Assembly: GCA_030522415.1 (NCBI GenBank)
Contig: CM060112.1
Location: 16,981,227-17,045,226, forward strand
Reading direction: 5' to 3'
DNA: 64,000 nucleotides
Source of the DNA: Channallabes apus
Lineage: Eukaryota > Chordata > Actinopteri > Siluriformes > Clariidae
Below are positions 45,801 to 57,907 of the stretch, piece after piece. The notes below the pieces were generated by a model that made no database searches, had not been told where the DNA came from, and was given only the letters and a program-made list of their open reading frames with translations. Every line of letters starts with the position of its first letter. Within the stretch, counting starts at the first letter, position 1. Made by a program: the position numbers and the translations under genes.

Positions 45801-45850
45801 GAAATGCTAAGCTGATTAAATTTATCAGTCTTTTAAAAAACACAGAATAT

Positions 45851-46255
45851 CATCCGGAGATCGCTGGTTTCGGTTCCCGGGTGATGCTGTAACCTCTCAC
45901 AGCCGGAGGTCTCGAGAGAGCTAAAATTGGCCGAGCTCTCTCAGCGGGGTGGGATGAGAGGTACTTAGTGCTCCCACATTAATCACGGCTCTACGCCATT
46001 CTGTGTGCTCTGTGCATGCGGAGGGAGCGGATAGCGCTGTCCTCCGAGTGTGTTACTCCGCCCCCAACGGTGCGTGAGCGAGCAGTTCGAAAAAAAAGAG
46101 GTCGGCTGGTGTCGCATGGTTCGGAGGAAACGCGTTACAGCCCTCGGCCCTCCTGGCTGAATGGTAGCAAGTAGCCTTGATGTGGGAGACCCCCTAGTGA
46201 CGGGAAAAATTGGACACGACTAAAATAGGTAGAAAAATCAGGATAACCAAGGAGA
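45851..46255 (+). mobile_element. 5'-truncated tRNA-derived SINE
   Basis: Shares gggtgatgctgtaacctctc, ctctcgcagccggaggtct-type blocks and the tail ggacacgactaaaataggta with the SINE at 5714-6265, in the opposite orientation. The A box is missing. Confidence 0.65.
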
Positions 46256-46259
46256 TAGT

Positions 46260-46853
46260 AAAATGTAATGCTCCTCCCTACACATGGATGTCAGGTAGAA
46301 GTATGAGGAACATTTTTGTTCAGGTCTACACTGAATACACGTCGGTATAACATCACGCATATAAGTTTCAATTGTACTCAAGCGTAACTCTGAATACTAT
46401 GGACACCGATGTGAATGCTCCTGGTAAACATCACACTGAAGAAAGCCTAAGAATCTCTTAAAAACCTAAAAAAAACTGCGTCATACAAGATTGTTTTTGA
46501 GATTAAAACTAGAATAAGCAAAGGTGTTACATAAGATGCCAAGTAACCTGATGCTTTTTAATTCCGCAATGGGTTTCGGCTTGTGTGGAACGAGGCCCTT
46601 TGGCAAAAACAGGAAGAGATTAAGTGAAATCTGAAGTGCAGGAGGGATTTTTAATGCCGGATCATTTGTAATCAAGAGCAGAGGCTGTGGTGCTTAATAA
46701 TCTTAAATTCATATCGTCTCCGTTCAGCTTTACATAAATAATAATGGCCTTAAAGCAAAGAAGTATGAAGTTTCACATAGGGATACATCAATAGCGATAC
46801 TGGTATCAGATATCGGTCTGATACTATGCTCGTTTACTTTTCGTTTAATTGCC

Positions 46854-46884
<31 letters not shown>

Positions 46885-48335
46885 GCTGCAACATAAGCTT
46901 AGTCTAAGCTGCTGCACTGATAAACAGACGACACCAATCTTCCCGGAGATCTTTGGATATTTCACATCTAATAATAGCAAAAAAGTCTACAGCATCTTCC
47001 TACAAGAAAAGATAAATCACTGTAGCAACCAACGCTGCGGCAAATGCTTCATGAAGCATGAACCTAGTCACATAAGGCTTTGTATTACTTCTTTAGGGCT
47101 TATAAATAAAGGTTCAGGATGTAGCTGTGTGATTAGGATTGACTTTGCACCAGATATGTGGCGCCTTTGGGCCAGATATAATAAAATATAATAACATTTG
47201 GACGTACACCATTTCAAAGCCTGATCTAACTGATAGTCTTCGTTAACTCGAACTGGTTCTAACTCGGTTTTGGTGCGACTCCGTAAAAAACAAATCATAC
47301 AGCAAGAAGAACTGGAGCGGATGTGCAGGAGATGACCGATGTCGCACTTCTGAATTTAATTAGTGATGTTTTGAATTTGACTGTGTGTGTGAGATTGACA
47401 TGTTTTTCACTTGCTTGGTGGGTTTCCTCCCACAGTCCAAAGTCGTGCAGATTAGGTTAATTGACGTTCCTGCAAAGAATTAGCACTCATTTTAAGTCTG
47501 TGTCTAAAGCCACACACACACACACAGGATCAGCATCGTGTTTCCGTGTAGTAACAGCTGGAAATCAGCCTTTCACGTCTCTGGCTGTTCTCCCTGTTTA
47601 GACTCCAGGAGTGCCTCATTCACAGCATTGTTCTGTTCTTCGTCCTCACACACACCACTGTCTTTCGTGCCTAGAAAACCAGAGTCGCACACACTGTCTC
47701 ACACACATGGAGTCAGGAGGTCGTCATCGTTTGACGCCGTCTCTTATCAGCACTGGACTTCCTGTTACTGACCCATTACGTGCTTTCCTTCCACTCTGCT
47801 CACACACGCTACAGGCCAGACAAAAAAAATTCACATGTTAATGATGTCATTCAATCAGGACCGGTGGGGCTCTTTGTCCCTCTGGGGTTGGACACACCCA
47901 ACAAATCTCACAATATATACATACATACATACTGATCTGATGTTTAACATGTGTGTTATGACCTATGGGGTTGGACCAGAGTGTGTTTATGAATGTGTTT
48001 GCTTCTGTTCTGTGACTTGATTTGGCTTTGCTGGTTGTGTGTGTAGTGAGGAATGTAAGTTCGACAGAAACACAAAGCAAAAAAAAAAAAAGCGGAGACA
48101 GTCAGAAAGACCGAGTTTGCTGATACAAGACATCTTAAGGCTTTCTGCTATCTGTCTGGTCTGACGGATAACATCTCCTTAAGATAGCACTCGTCCTTAG
48201 GGACGGAACATCACACGGTTCCTGAGAAATGCAACATTCCCGAACAGCAGCGTGGCTTAAAGCAGCGTCTCATCTGCTGGGAACACGAGCAGTCTGAAAT
48301 TTCAATCACAGCCCATACGGAGACGATGAATCATC
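46260..48335. other. intron 1 sequence with minor repeats only
   Basis: Contains an (AAT)n run (46852-46884), a possible TE end with tatcagatatcggtctgata at 46800 and a short DANA-like SINE remnant near 47410-47480 (ggtgggtttcctcccacagt). No gene-like feature. Confidence 0.5.
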
Positions 48336-48339
48336 CCCC

Positions 48340-48590
48340 ATCTGGCCTGGGATCAGTTGGAGGAATGCAGGAAGACGGGAACGTCGAGAGATGGAGGACA
48401 GGAACAAGGGAAAGGAGGAAGAGGGTGGAGGAGGGCAAGAGGGGAAAATGAGTGGCTGAAATAGAAAAGGATTCGAAGGAGGAGAGGTGGATGAAGAGAA
48501 AGGAGATGAAAGAGAACAGAGGGGCGGCAGAGTGTGAATGGTTTAAAAATAGTGGAGAAGAAAAAAAAAAAAAAAAGGAGACGGAGACAG
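48340..48590 (+). repeat. polypurine tract
   Basis: About 250 bp strongly enriched in A and G on the plus strand, including an A-run at 48559-48576. It could adopt triplex structure. No coding content. Confidence 0.6.
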
Positions 48591-48599
48591 ATGGCCTGT

Positions 48600-50100
48600 C
48601 ACTGTAACGCCCGATAAAAAGCCAATCGGTTCATAAACAAATGAGACAAGTGCAGGTGTGCAGGACCGACGTCATGTATAGGACCCTCCTATTTAACTTT
48701 TACGACTTTTAACACCTCGACAAAAGTTTTACATACTGTACATTCCTATAGGAATTTGCCGCAAGGCAGGTGGAACGTTACCACTTTTACAAATCAGTGC
48801 CATCTGTGTCCTTTTCATGGCAGCATTGCTGTAATACCTGTTTGACTGAGCACGCTCTAATAAGCACCTGGATGTTGGATAAAGTCTGGAACATGCTGCC
48901 ATATTTTTGTTCACAATTAAGCCCCGTCAAAACACTTAAAGTTAACCCTTAACCCTTACTTAAATCTGAATCACTCAATAATAATAATAATTTTGATCTC
49001 GATAAGCAGAGGTGTAACTTCATGCGAGTGTACAAATGTGAGCGTATACAGCTAATGGACCACAATATGTCTTCATGTCTTCATTGTACTCGGCACCAAC
49101 ACCTGGACAGATGAGTCCCAGCCTTGGAAATTCCGTCCAGCTTCCTGTCTTGGAAATTGTTACATTTCAGACATATTGCCGAGACAATCAGCCGACACTC
49201 AACAACTGTCCAGAACGTACACTAAACTCCGAAAGAGGTCTGAAGGCATCTCGATGTTTGTTGTTGTTTTTCTGCTCGGTGAACTTATGACTCATTTAAA
49301 CAGAGACGGAAATTCCCCCACCACGTGAGAACACGCCGCCATCGACAGGTCGCAGATGTAAATAAACCATGAAATAAGATCAGCGTCTGTAAATGCTTAC
49401 AGTACATCATTATCATCAGCCTTGCTTTATTTGTTCTTCTGCTTGAAGGCAATGAAAAAAAAAATTTATTATTATCCAGCATGTCACGTTGCAAGGAAAC
49501 CAGCAAAGCGCAAAAGTTTTTTTTTACCTGAATATCCTTTTCTCAATCCTGCTGAGGCTTCATTTACATTTTGCTGCATTACTAATGTGAAGGTGTTTCA
49601 TTAGTGTTTCAGAATTTAATAACTTTCAACAGTTCCATCAGTGCGTTTTACAATAGATACTGGAAGTTCTACATTTTCTACTAAATACTCAGACACCATG
49701 GCAACTGTACAAACTATGTACTGATGCTGGGGAAATTAGATTAGGGGAAAACTTATTAAGAGTCATTTCTAATCAAATAGGTTCTATTTGTCCAAACAGT
49801 CTTAATACTGGAAGAAAATAGAATATCTACTGGACCATTGTGCAAATACACCGGACAACTCAAGACACACAACAACAGTGCTGCATGGAGTAAATGGCCT
49901 GGCTGTAGAAGTAGAGGTGAATACTTCTGTGCAAAGGATTGAATAATGGTAGATTCATTAGAGTTTGTTACCGTGCTTAAATGTCCCCTTTAGATTTACA
50001 CGCACATTTTAAAATTCATGTCATTTATGTTAAACATAAATAAATCAAATCAGGAATAATGCCGCTTTCACACAATGTGAGAAACATTAAAAACGTATGT
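48600..50100. other. intron 1 sequence without recognised content
   Basis: No exon-like frame and no named repeat seen. AT-rich with scattered A-runs. Confidence 0.5.
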
Positions 50101-50107
50101 TTGTGAT

Positions 50108-50700
50108 TTGGCGCTTTTCCACTGCATAGTACGGCACGACACGGTTCAGTTCAACTCCCTTTTGGAGGGTTTTCCACTGGGAACAGTACCTGGTACCTGG
50201 TCCTTTTTTTAGTATCACCTCAGCCGAGGTTCCAAGCGCGCCGAACCGTTACCAAAACGTCACGTGTAAACTCTGCTGGTCACCGATTGGCCGGAGAAAA
50301 TCGTCATTATTGCGTCACTGAACTTGCGACATGAGACACAACAGAACCGCTATATTTAGAAACAGCCAGAGAAGGATCGCACGCACCTTTTCGTATTAAC
50401 CAAAACTTTTCTTTGGCTGCCATCAGCCTCTTTTGAAACAAACTCCTTCGTCTCGCTGTTAAAAACATCCACATGCCGAGAATGAAGAACACCATGCCGT
50501 CGATATGCTCCATTGTTGTGTGTTTGTTTGTGGCGCGTTTACGATGATGTCACGGCAGTAGCCGCGACTATAACGACACGTGAGTAATCCCGCCCACTCT
50601 AAAGCGGTACTAAACTGCAGTGGAAGCGCAAACCGAGCCGAACCGAAGTGAGCTGTACTGAACCGTGCTGTGCCGAACTATGCAGTGGAAAAGAGGCAAT
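50108..50700. mobile_element. inverted-repeat DNA transposon (cttttccactgcatagta ends)
   Basis: The left end ttggcgcttttccactgcat (then agtacggcac) is mirrored by the right end gtgctgtgccgaactatgca / gtggaaaagaggcaa, and internal segments cggttcagt / actgaaccg also pair. A short minus frame at 50513-50307 starts MEHIDGMVFFILGMWMFLTA, possibly a transposon-encoded N-terminus. A PIF/Harbinger-like origin is a guess; no clear target duplication was fixed. Confidence 0.6.
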
Positions 50701-50844
50701 TGATGGCTCAGAGCCCACTGCAGTAGATTCTGTGAACATTCAGTAATTCAGAACGTCTGATCCTTGAAAATCGACGAATAACTTCAAGAAGAGATGAGAC
50801 GCATCTGTGCACACATTCATTTATAAACGCCACTTGCACATTAT

Positions 50845-51090
50845 AGGAACTCAGAGTTATTGTCACATCTGCCATACAGTCTGGACCTCGCTCCGAGCCA
50901 CTTGCACATGTTTGGGTCGTTAACGGCGTTCCTGGGAGGCCAGCATTTCAGACATGAAGCAGGAAGTCCAATCATGGCTCCTGCAAATACTGAGAAAACT
51001 TTCTATATTAACAGCATCAGTAAACGCTGGGATAAGTGCAGTGTTTAGTGTAGTAGCTGATTATACGGTATAAAGATTCTTTATTCTGCA
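50845..51090 (+). pseudogene. mariner transposase C-terminal relic
   Basis: The frame reads HLPYSLDLAPSHLHMFGSL, FLGGQHFRHEA and later SISKRWDKC. These match the mariner-family C-terminal motifs (YSPDLAPSDFHLF, RWDKC). The sequence is frame-shifted in between. A related relic lies at 57230-57830. Confidence 0.75.
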
Positions 51091-51171
51091 CAAAAGTCCC
51101 AGTTTCAACAGCTTATACTGTATATTTAGAAATGAAGATTACAAAAGAAAGAAAAGAAAAAAAAAAGGAAG

Positions 51172-51471
51172 TCATTTGTCACTCAGGACCTCGAAGTTAA
51201 CCTTTGCGTTGCTGTTGCAACCAGACCCGACGCACAGGATATCGTTACTAGAGTCGTACGAAACAGGTCTGCTGCCTGTCAAGGACAACCTCGGATCGAC
51301 TTTACCCTCCAAATCTACAGAACCCATACTGTACCTCACCGGGTTCGGCAGTTGAAGGCATTTGTATGCTGACAAAATAAGCACGGCAATTGCAGACCAT
51401 ATGCAAAGCAAAATAACCAGATGCGGTAAAATTACCCATGTTTTTTTTCCTCTCTTTTTTTTTTTTTTACT
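51172..51471 (-). CDS. unidentified open frame with a membrane segment (candidate exon)
   Basis: A 100-codon open frame without an early ATG. It has a lysine-rich start, a hydrophobic stretch VILPHLVILLCIWSAIAVLI followed by LSAYKC, then a polar tail with LTGSRPVSYDSSNDILCVGS and ending NFEVLSDK before TGA. The tail is rich in CpG for this region, which would fit coding origin. I do not recognise the family. It could be the last exon of a single-pass membrane protein, a retrotransposed fragment or chance; upstream of it there is only an A-run, which makes a poor splice acceptor. Confidence 0.25.
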   Translation of the reverse strand, partial: SKKKKKRGKKTWVILPHLVILLCIWSAIAVLILSAYKCLQLPNPVRYSMGSVDLEGKVDPRLSLTGSRPVSYDSSNDILCVGSGCNSNAKVNFEVLSDK

Positions 51472-51670
51472 TTACTCATCGAAATAAACAAACATTCTTG
51501 TAAAGCTCTAATATAGCTTCAATTTCTTCCTTCATGGTAATGCTGATATGTTGTTATATTTGTAGTAACTTATTCACAGCAAACGCTTCAAAATAAATGC
51601 TGTTATGTAACAGAGAAAACAGCTGATATGGGAAGTTTCCTTTTAAAGAAGTGATTATTTTACATTTAAG

Positions 51671-52068
51671 GAAGGAGTCTCCAGTGTCAGTGCTATAACA
51701 GGAAGTTCTCCACCATGGAAAAGGCTCGAGGGTCCCCTCTTTCTCCTTCCACAACTCTCTCAACCCGAGATGATTTTTCCCCGCAGTCTGAGAAGTTCAG
51801 GAAGCTCAGATTACCGCGACACATTAAACCAACAAACCTCCTGCCGAGAGCGGTCAGGTAGCAGCCAAACACACGCACGGAAGGCACGCCCACGAGACGG
51901 CCCATTCGGGCAGGAACGGACAGACAGTACCGTGTCCTCTCGGATTCCTCCGAGTCATCACTCCTCGAGTCCTGCTCTAAACAGTCAGCTGTAATAGGTT
52001 TAAGAGGTTTAAAAGGTTTTTCGGCACGTCAGCGAGACTATAAGGCTCTTATTCGGCACGAGTCTTAA
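51671..52068 (+). pseudogene. unidentified CpG-rich coding-like block with one in-frame stop
   Basis: A T-rich acceptor-like tattttacatttaag precedes a frame open from 51671 to TAA at 52068, broken once by TAG at 51859. An internal ATG at 51715 sits in a strong Kozak context (caccatgg). The readable peptides include FSPQSEKFRKLRLPRHIKPT before the stop and TPTRRPIRAGTDRQYRVLSD after it. AATAAA follows at 52095. CpG density is clearly above the neighbourhood. Function unknown. Other frames are also partly open here, so GC content may explain some of this. Confidence 0.3.
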
Positions 52069-52389
52069 AGGCTGAGCTCGGAGCTGGATGTCTGAATAAA
52101 CATCGTCTGCAAATAGTGCATCATTTATTTACACCTTGGCTTGGTGAACACCTAAATCCATGTATGTGCATGAAACAGGAAACTTTCAAAACACACCCAA
52201 AATTTGTGTCCTTGGAATCGAACAATCGTGGCTTTCTAAGCTTTCCCCCCCCCCCAATCAGGCCGCCGGGTATAAAACGTTTGGAAGACATGGTTTGGTA
52301 AAAACTAACTAAATAAATAAATGAAGAACACGTGTACATCATGTACTTGTTCAGCTTATGCTTACTGTGTGTAATTTGCTTCTGTAGTT

Positions 52390-52660
52390 TTGCACCGAGG
52401 TGGGTAGTACTGTAGCTATTGCCACTCCTGTGTCCCCGGGTCAAACCCGAGCTCAGGTTACGGGCTGTGCAGGTTATGTTCGGCATGATCTCCCCATGTG
52501 GGCTTCCTCCAGCTTCTCAAGTTCCCTTCCACTTCACTATAATACACCAGTACGGTGGACCGGTTATGCTAAATTCCCCCTAGATAGTAAAAAGAGTGTA
52601 AATCCTCATGCAATTCCCTTCTAATGGACTAGTTAACCCGGTCCAGGGTGAGAACACAGA
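52390..52660 (+). mobile_element. diverged SINE remnant
   Basis: The order of gggtagtactgtagctattg, ccccgggtcaaaccc and ctccccatgtgggcttcctc resembles a DANA/Mermaid-like SINE body, but it is strongly diverged. Confidence 0.35.
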
Positions 52661-52664
52661 CATG

Positions 52665-54150
52665 GACACCGTGCAATCACTATATTATAATAGTACAGGA
52701 ACTCGGGAGCTAAGAAGCACCAGTAATTTTTCCGAATGCACGACATGACACTGTCTGGCCAAAAATAAAATCAATCAATAAAAATGTAAAAAGGTCACCA
52801 CCTGGATTTAACTAAGCAAATGGTTAAGAGCCTTCCACTGGATTATTAATGCAGTGATTAATATGGTTCAGCTGCCAACAAGTTATTTAACCCTAACTGA
52901 TGCTCATGTAATGATGATGATCATGTCAGAAGACATTTCCTGTGGTCGTGGCAAAGATTATCAAATTATTGTCCCGCATCAAGTAAGGGGAAAAAAAAAA
53001 AAGGAGATGAAACTACTAAAATTGGATTAGGAATTAATCCAAGGGGTCCGAGCGGTTTGGGTGGCACATGGGGGGGAACCTACACTGTATTGGGCGTAAT
53101 GTTTTAAGATGTTAATAAATATATGCACTGATCAGTCATACCATTAATACCTAACGTGGGGCATGAAAAAGGCTTAACCATGATGACTTCATGTTTAGTC
53201 TACGCCTACAGGTCGGCGCCGCGTCAAATATTAAACATGAAATAGTTGAAATGTCTTAGTATTCATTGTTAAAAAGAACAGTAATAATATTCAAGTCAAC
53301 CTAAACTAATCACCCAGGGTTCAACCCTTTGTTGTTAATTATTACAAATTAGAGCGCTGTAATAACTACAATCCCCTAGAATAACTTCAGTCATCACTTC
53401 TTAGGCTAAGCGCAGAAAAGTTATAAAAATTCAGAATGTCGAGTGAATGCGGGCAAAACCCGGGCAGCGTTCGTTAAAACACGCCCGCATGCGAACCTGT
53501 GTAAATCCTGAGCATGTCAGCACTTCATAAGCTAAGGTTGCATCGTTCCAAACGGTTTCCTGTCACACTAGATTTTCTTTCAATAGAAGTCTTTTATCAC
53601 TTCATAGTTCATACGTACCTAAGCACAGGTGCATGCACAAAATGAAAGTGTGTTTTGAAAAGCTCAGATGAGGCTGATCAGTCAAAGCGCTGTTTTGTAT
53701 CCTTAGTTTGGTCTTCAGACGTTATCTTATTATTTGGAATGAAAACTGATAAACTTGTGCATTTTAAAATCTCTGATACTGCTGCAAATTAAATTATTAG
53801 AATTAATCAGATTTAATTGAAAAGAATAGGAAGCATGCTTTTTTTTTTTCCCCCTGCAGGACACTTGCCAGAAGGGAAAGCTACAGTAGAGTCTCTGAGT
53901 CTAAAGCAGCACATCTGGAAAGGGTCACAACATTCTACTTTCATTTACATGAAAATTTATATTAATAGGACATTTAAAGTCAGTGGTGTTCATTTGTTCA
54001 TTCATTCTTCAGCTGCTATGATTGATGGGCAGCTGGATGATAAAGTGAATGCTTTTCTGCTTCACCACTTGGGAGCCCCAGAACTGATAAACTTTTTTTT
54101 TTTTTTTTTAAATCACGAGATCATCTCTAGGACTGTCAGAGACAGAATTC
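52665..54150. other. intron 1 sequence without recognised content
   Basis: No exon-like frame and no named repeat apart from a few A- and T-runs. Confidence 0.5.
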
Positions 54151-54258
54151 ACATGCCAAAAGTTTGGACACACCTTCACTCATTCAATGTGTTTTCTTTA
54201 TTTTCATGACCATTTACATGGTAGATTCTCACTGAAGGCATCAAAACTATGAATGAAC

Positions 54259-54686
54259 CAGGTGTGTCAAGTAACGAAGTACAGTACAAATACTTCGTTA
54301 CCTTACTTAAGTAGAAATTTTGGGTATCTATACTTTACTGGAGTAATTATTTTTCAGCCGACTTTTTACTTCTACTCCTCACATTTTAAAAATAGCCTCG
54401 TTACTCTATTTTTATGATCAGAAGGCGCAAACCCCCCCCGGTCGCATGATAAGAACGCGCACAACGCCCCCCCGGTCGCATGATCAGAAAGCGAGACCTT
54501 AATGCTTTTGTCGCCCCTCACGGTACTTTTACTTTTATACTTTAAGTAGTTTTGAAACCAGTACTTTTACACTTTTACTTGAGTAAAAAGCTTGGGTTGA
54601 TACTTCAACTTCTAAAGAAGTATTTTTGAACCCTAGTATCTATACTTCTACTCAAGTAATGAATGTGAATACTTTTGACACCACTG
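54259..54686. mobile_element. 428 bp nonautonomous hAT-like element nested in Tc1-like copy
   Basis: The ends read CAGGTGTGTCAAGTAACG and (reverse) CAGTGGTGTCAAAAGTATTC. The perfect 8 bp duplication gaatgaac occurs at 54251-54258 and 54687-54694, and removing the insert restores the expected Tc1 end. It has no coding capacity. Its middle holds two to three units of a C-rich minisatellite. Confidence 0.85.
54420..54500 (-). repeat. short C/G-rich minisatellite inside the hAT-like element
   Basis: On the minus strand it reads gatcatgcgaccggggggg, gtgcgcgttc and tatcatgcgaccgggggg, the same unit type as the array at 18608-18801. Confidence 0.75.
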
Positions 54687-55144
54687 GAATGAACACATGT
54701 GGAGTTTGTATTTAACAAAAAAAAAAAAAAAAAAAAAGGTGAAATAACTGAAAACATGTTTTATATTCTAGTTTCTTCAAAATAGCCCCCCTTTGCTCGG
54801 ATTACTGCTTTGCACACTCTTGGCATTCTCTCGATGAGCTTCAAGAGGTCGTCACCTGAAATGGTTTCCAACAGTCTTGAAGGAGTTCCCAGAGGTGTTT
54901 AGCACTTGTTGGCCCCTTTGCCTTCACTCTGCGGTCCAGTTCACCCCAAACCATCTCGATCGGGTCCGGGTCCGGTGACTGGAGACCTTTTTTATGTTAA
55001 GTACATGTTAAGTACCACATGTGTTCATTCATAGTTTTGATGCCTTCAGTGAGAATCTACCATGTAACTGGTCATGAAAATAAAGAAAACACATTGACAG
55101 ATAGATGAGAAGGTGTGTCCAAACTTTTGGCCTGTACTGCACTG

Positions 55145-55552
55145 TATTTGGAGCAGATACACCCATTGATGTTGTTATACACACCTAGCTCCTAGATTAC
55201 CTCACTGCAGTTACCAGACTATTCAAGTGGTCAGGCTACAAACACCTCTTTCAAAAGGACAAAAAGAACTGCCAGAAAACAATTTGTGTACAGTGTAAAA
55301 AACCAATACGTCTTTTTTTTTCCCCCATATTGTTCATCCCGAGACACAGCAGGCTCTGCGATATGAAAGAAATATCTCAACGTACAAACCACAAACACAT
55401 ACAGATAAAATGGCATAGGCTCAGACAACAGAGTGCAGTCTGTGTGCAGACGTGATTTTGCAGAAGTTGTGTAAAAGGTCAACCGCACAGCAGTGTGGCA
55501 ACGGGCTGAATTTCAGTGTCTGCTTTAGGTTTCTACATCCGTGCGTCTGTGT

Positions 55553-55584
<32 letters not shown>

Positions 55585-56156
55585 TCGGCTGGTTTCCAGT
55601 GGAAGTGGTGAGACAAGGAGGCATGATACGTGATCTGATGTCTGCGAGGAGATGAGATGCAGCCTCGCTGCCGTCTGAGACGCTTCCGGTGCCGATGTTA
55701 GGGACAGAGGTCAAAGGTAAAAAAGGGGGCAAACCACGAACCGACTGCGCGGGTTTATCTGCATGTTCAGGTGCAGCGCGAAAGCAAAACAGAGTGCTGC
55801 GACATCATAAAGTACGCAGTCAAAACACTGGTATTTAATAAGTCGTCCTCTAGACGGGAATTTACTCGACAGCCACAAACCATTTCCTCAGCTTTGATAA
55901 AACTAAACTAAACGTGTTCTATTGTGACAGTTTGGATCACAACAATAATTCTGAACTTCTTTAATTAAATGTTAGTGTATAGTGTTCAAACATTTTTTTC
56001 AACCAAAAGAAAAGGAGGACAGAGAAAGTTGAAATGTTAAATCAAATACTCACTAACGTTGTTTACCATATCTGTAAACATTCAACAAAAAACAAATTTT
56101 GGTTGCATTTATTTGCCAAAAATTTTTTTTGGAGATACCAAAAAAAAAACAAAAAA

Positions 56157-56234
<78 letters not shown>

Positions 56235-57225
56235 AAAAATTTCTTTTGGAAGAAATTTATTTTTGTAGAAAATATATTTTTTTGTAGGAAGATATTTTTT
56301 GTTGAATATATAAATTAACAATAATACTGTTAGTTTTTATTGTTATTAATTTTTTTATTATTATTATTATTATTATTGTTAATATCATTTCATCATTTAT
56401 TTATTTTTATGTCTTTTTATAAAGACTAAATAAATCATTTACCTAAAATACATAAAAAAAAAAAAATTTCTTTATTAATTATGAATAAACCACCATTAAA
56501 CTATATTAAATAACTTGTGACACAGAAACTAGGAACGGGTTTTACAACACCCAGGTGCGGATAAAAAAAAAAAAAAAAAGCTTAAGGCTTATTTTTGTCA
56601 TGAAAAGAAACGCCTTTTTGTTTAGGATGCCTGTACAAAAGTCACTTATTAAAGCCAGGGATAAGAGACATGAATGATGAGAACAGAAGACACACACACA
56701 CAAATGCAACCTGCATGCAAACCATGCGAGTCAGCACTTAGGAAGTCATAAAGGTGTGTTATCGCTTATATAGTTAGCATATCGCTTTCCCAAAAAGTCA
56801 GCAAAAGGATTTGCTGCGTGTTCGTGTCGATCTGCTGTTCTGTACTGCAATGGAGCAACAGCGATGATATCAACAAAAGTGCACTGGCCAAACACACACA
56901 CGGTCATGGAGAGACTGAACTACACACTCGCTAAGGAATCATTTATTCAAGGAATTATTTATTAGGAATTATTTATATAAGAGGACTTTCTACCATCTTT
57001 ATCCAACATTTACACCTCGGTCATTTTCTCTTTCTAATATTTACGGAAATGTCTTTGAAGGTCCTACATGGCAGAGGAACTGGCACTTCAAAAGCTGTAA
57101 AGCTTTTATCTTAGAGTTGGCAAGTTAAGAGAAATCTGTAGCGAATTCGTTTTATTTTTTTTTATTTACTATTATTATTTTAAGAGAACCTGTTTAAGGG
57201 ACACGTTTCTGCAGAGATAGGTGAG
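55145..57225. other. intron 1 sequence with microsatellites only
   Basis: (TG)n at 55556-55583 and (TA)n at 56161-56227, flanked by A/T-rich low-complexity DNA up to about 56480. A minus frame at 55732-55600 (DGSEAASHLLADIRSRIMPP) is coding-like but has no splice support. Confidence 0.5.
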
Positions 57226-57229
57226 AGAA

Positions 57230-57830
57230 CATCAGCGTCAATGTGATAAGAATCAGTGCTGGACAGGTACTCTTTGCTTTTTGTTCATTTCTTTGTCAAT
57301 TAATTGACAAAATTATTGAAAACGATCGCAACACTGTTCGTAAACCTCCAAGAATTCCTAGACATCGTCTTCAAGCACTTCAAAGGGGTGGCGAGAATCT
57401 TAGTCGCAGTAAAGCATTGGAATGTTGTAAACGTTTTAAAGAAGGCCATACGTCTGTGAATGACGACCCCGGCCGAGGGGGCTCAGAGCACACTGCAATC
57501 GTTCCCATCAACACTCAGTGATTGGAACGCCGGAAAATTGACTACTTGTTAGCAACTTGCGGAAGAGTCACATCTGTCTGTGTGTGTGTGGACTGTACAC
57601 ACAATCATTCACAAACACCACCACAGGAACACAGGAAGTCCTGACTGCGCCCCAATCGTTTCCCTATCTTCGAGCCGTTAAAGGAGTTCCTGGAAGGCTA
57701 GCGTGAAGCAGGCAGTCTAATCAAACCTTGATACCTCTACCCTGATGGGATCCAAGTACAGTTTAAACGCTGGGATAAGCGCATTAGTGCTGCAGGGGAT
57801 TATATAGAGAATTAAAGGTAGTTTTTAATC
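57230..57830 (+). pseudogene. decayed mariner transposase
   Basis: The frame at about 57243-57521 ends KALECCKRFKEGHTSVNDDP, matching the mariner N-terminal motif WFKRFKEG...DDPRPGRPS. Further on, tttaaacgctgggataagcg encodes the C-terminal RWDK motif. The intervening catalytic region is largely missing and frames are broken. Confidence 0.75.
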
Positions 57831-57907
57831 TCAGAACTATGTTGTTATTCTAATCAAAAGACCCAGTTTGACTTAAATGTCCCTTGAACTGTAGATACTA
57901 TTCAGAT

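Larger units (their letters stand above)
54155..55140 (-). pseudogene. Tc1-like transposon with C-terminal transposase relic
   Basis: Roughly 100 bp inverted ends: ccaaaagtttggacacacct at the left and aaggtgtgtccaaacttttg at the right. The minus-strand frame at about 54975-54780 keeps EMVWGELDRRVKAKGPTSA and HLWELLQDCWK, the C-terminal part of a Tc1-like transposase. The N-terminal and catalytic parts are deleted. A hAT-like element is inserted at 54259-54686. Confidence 0.85.
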
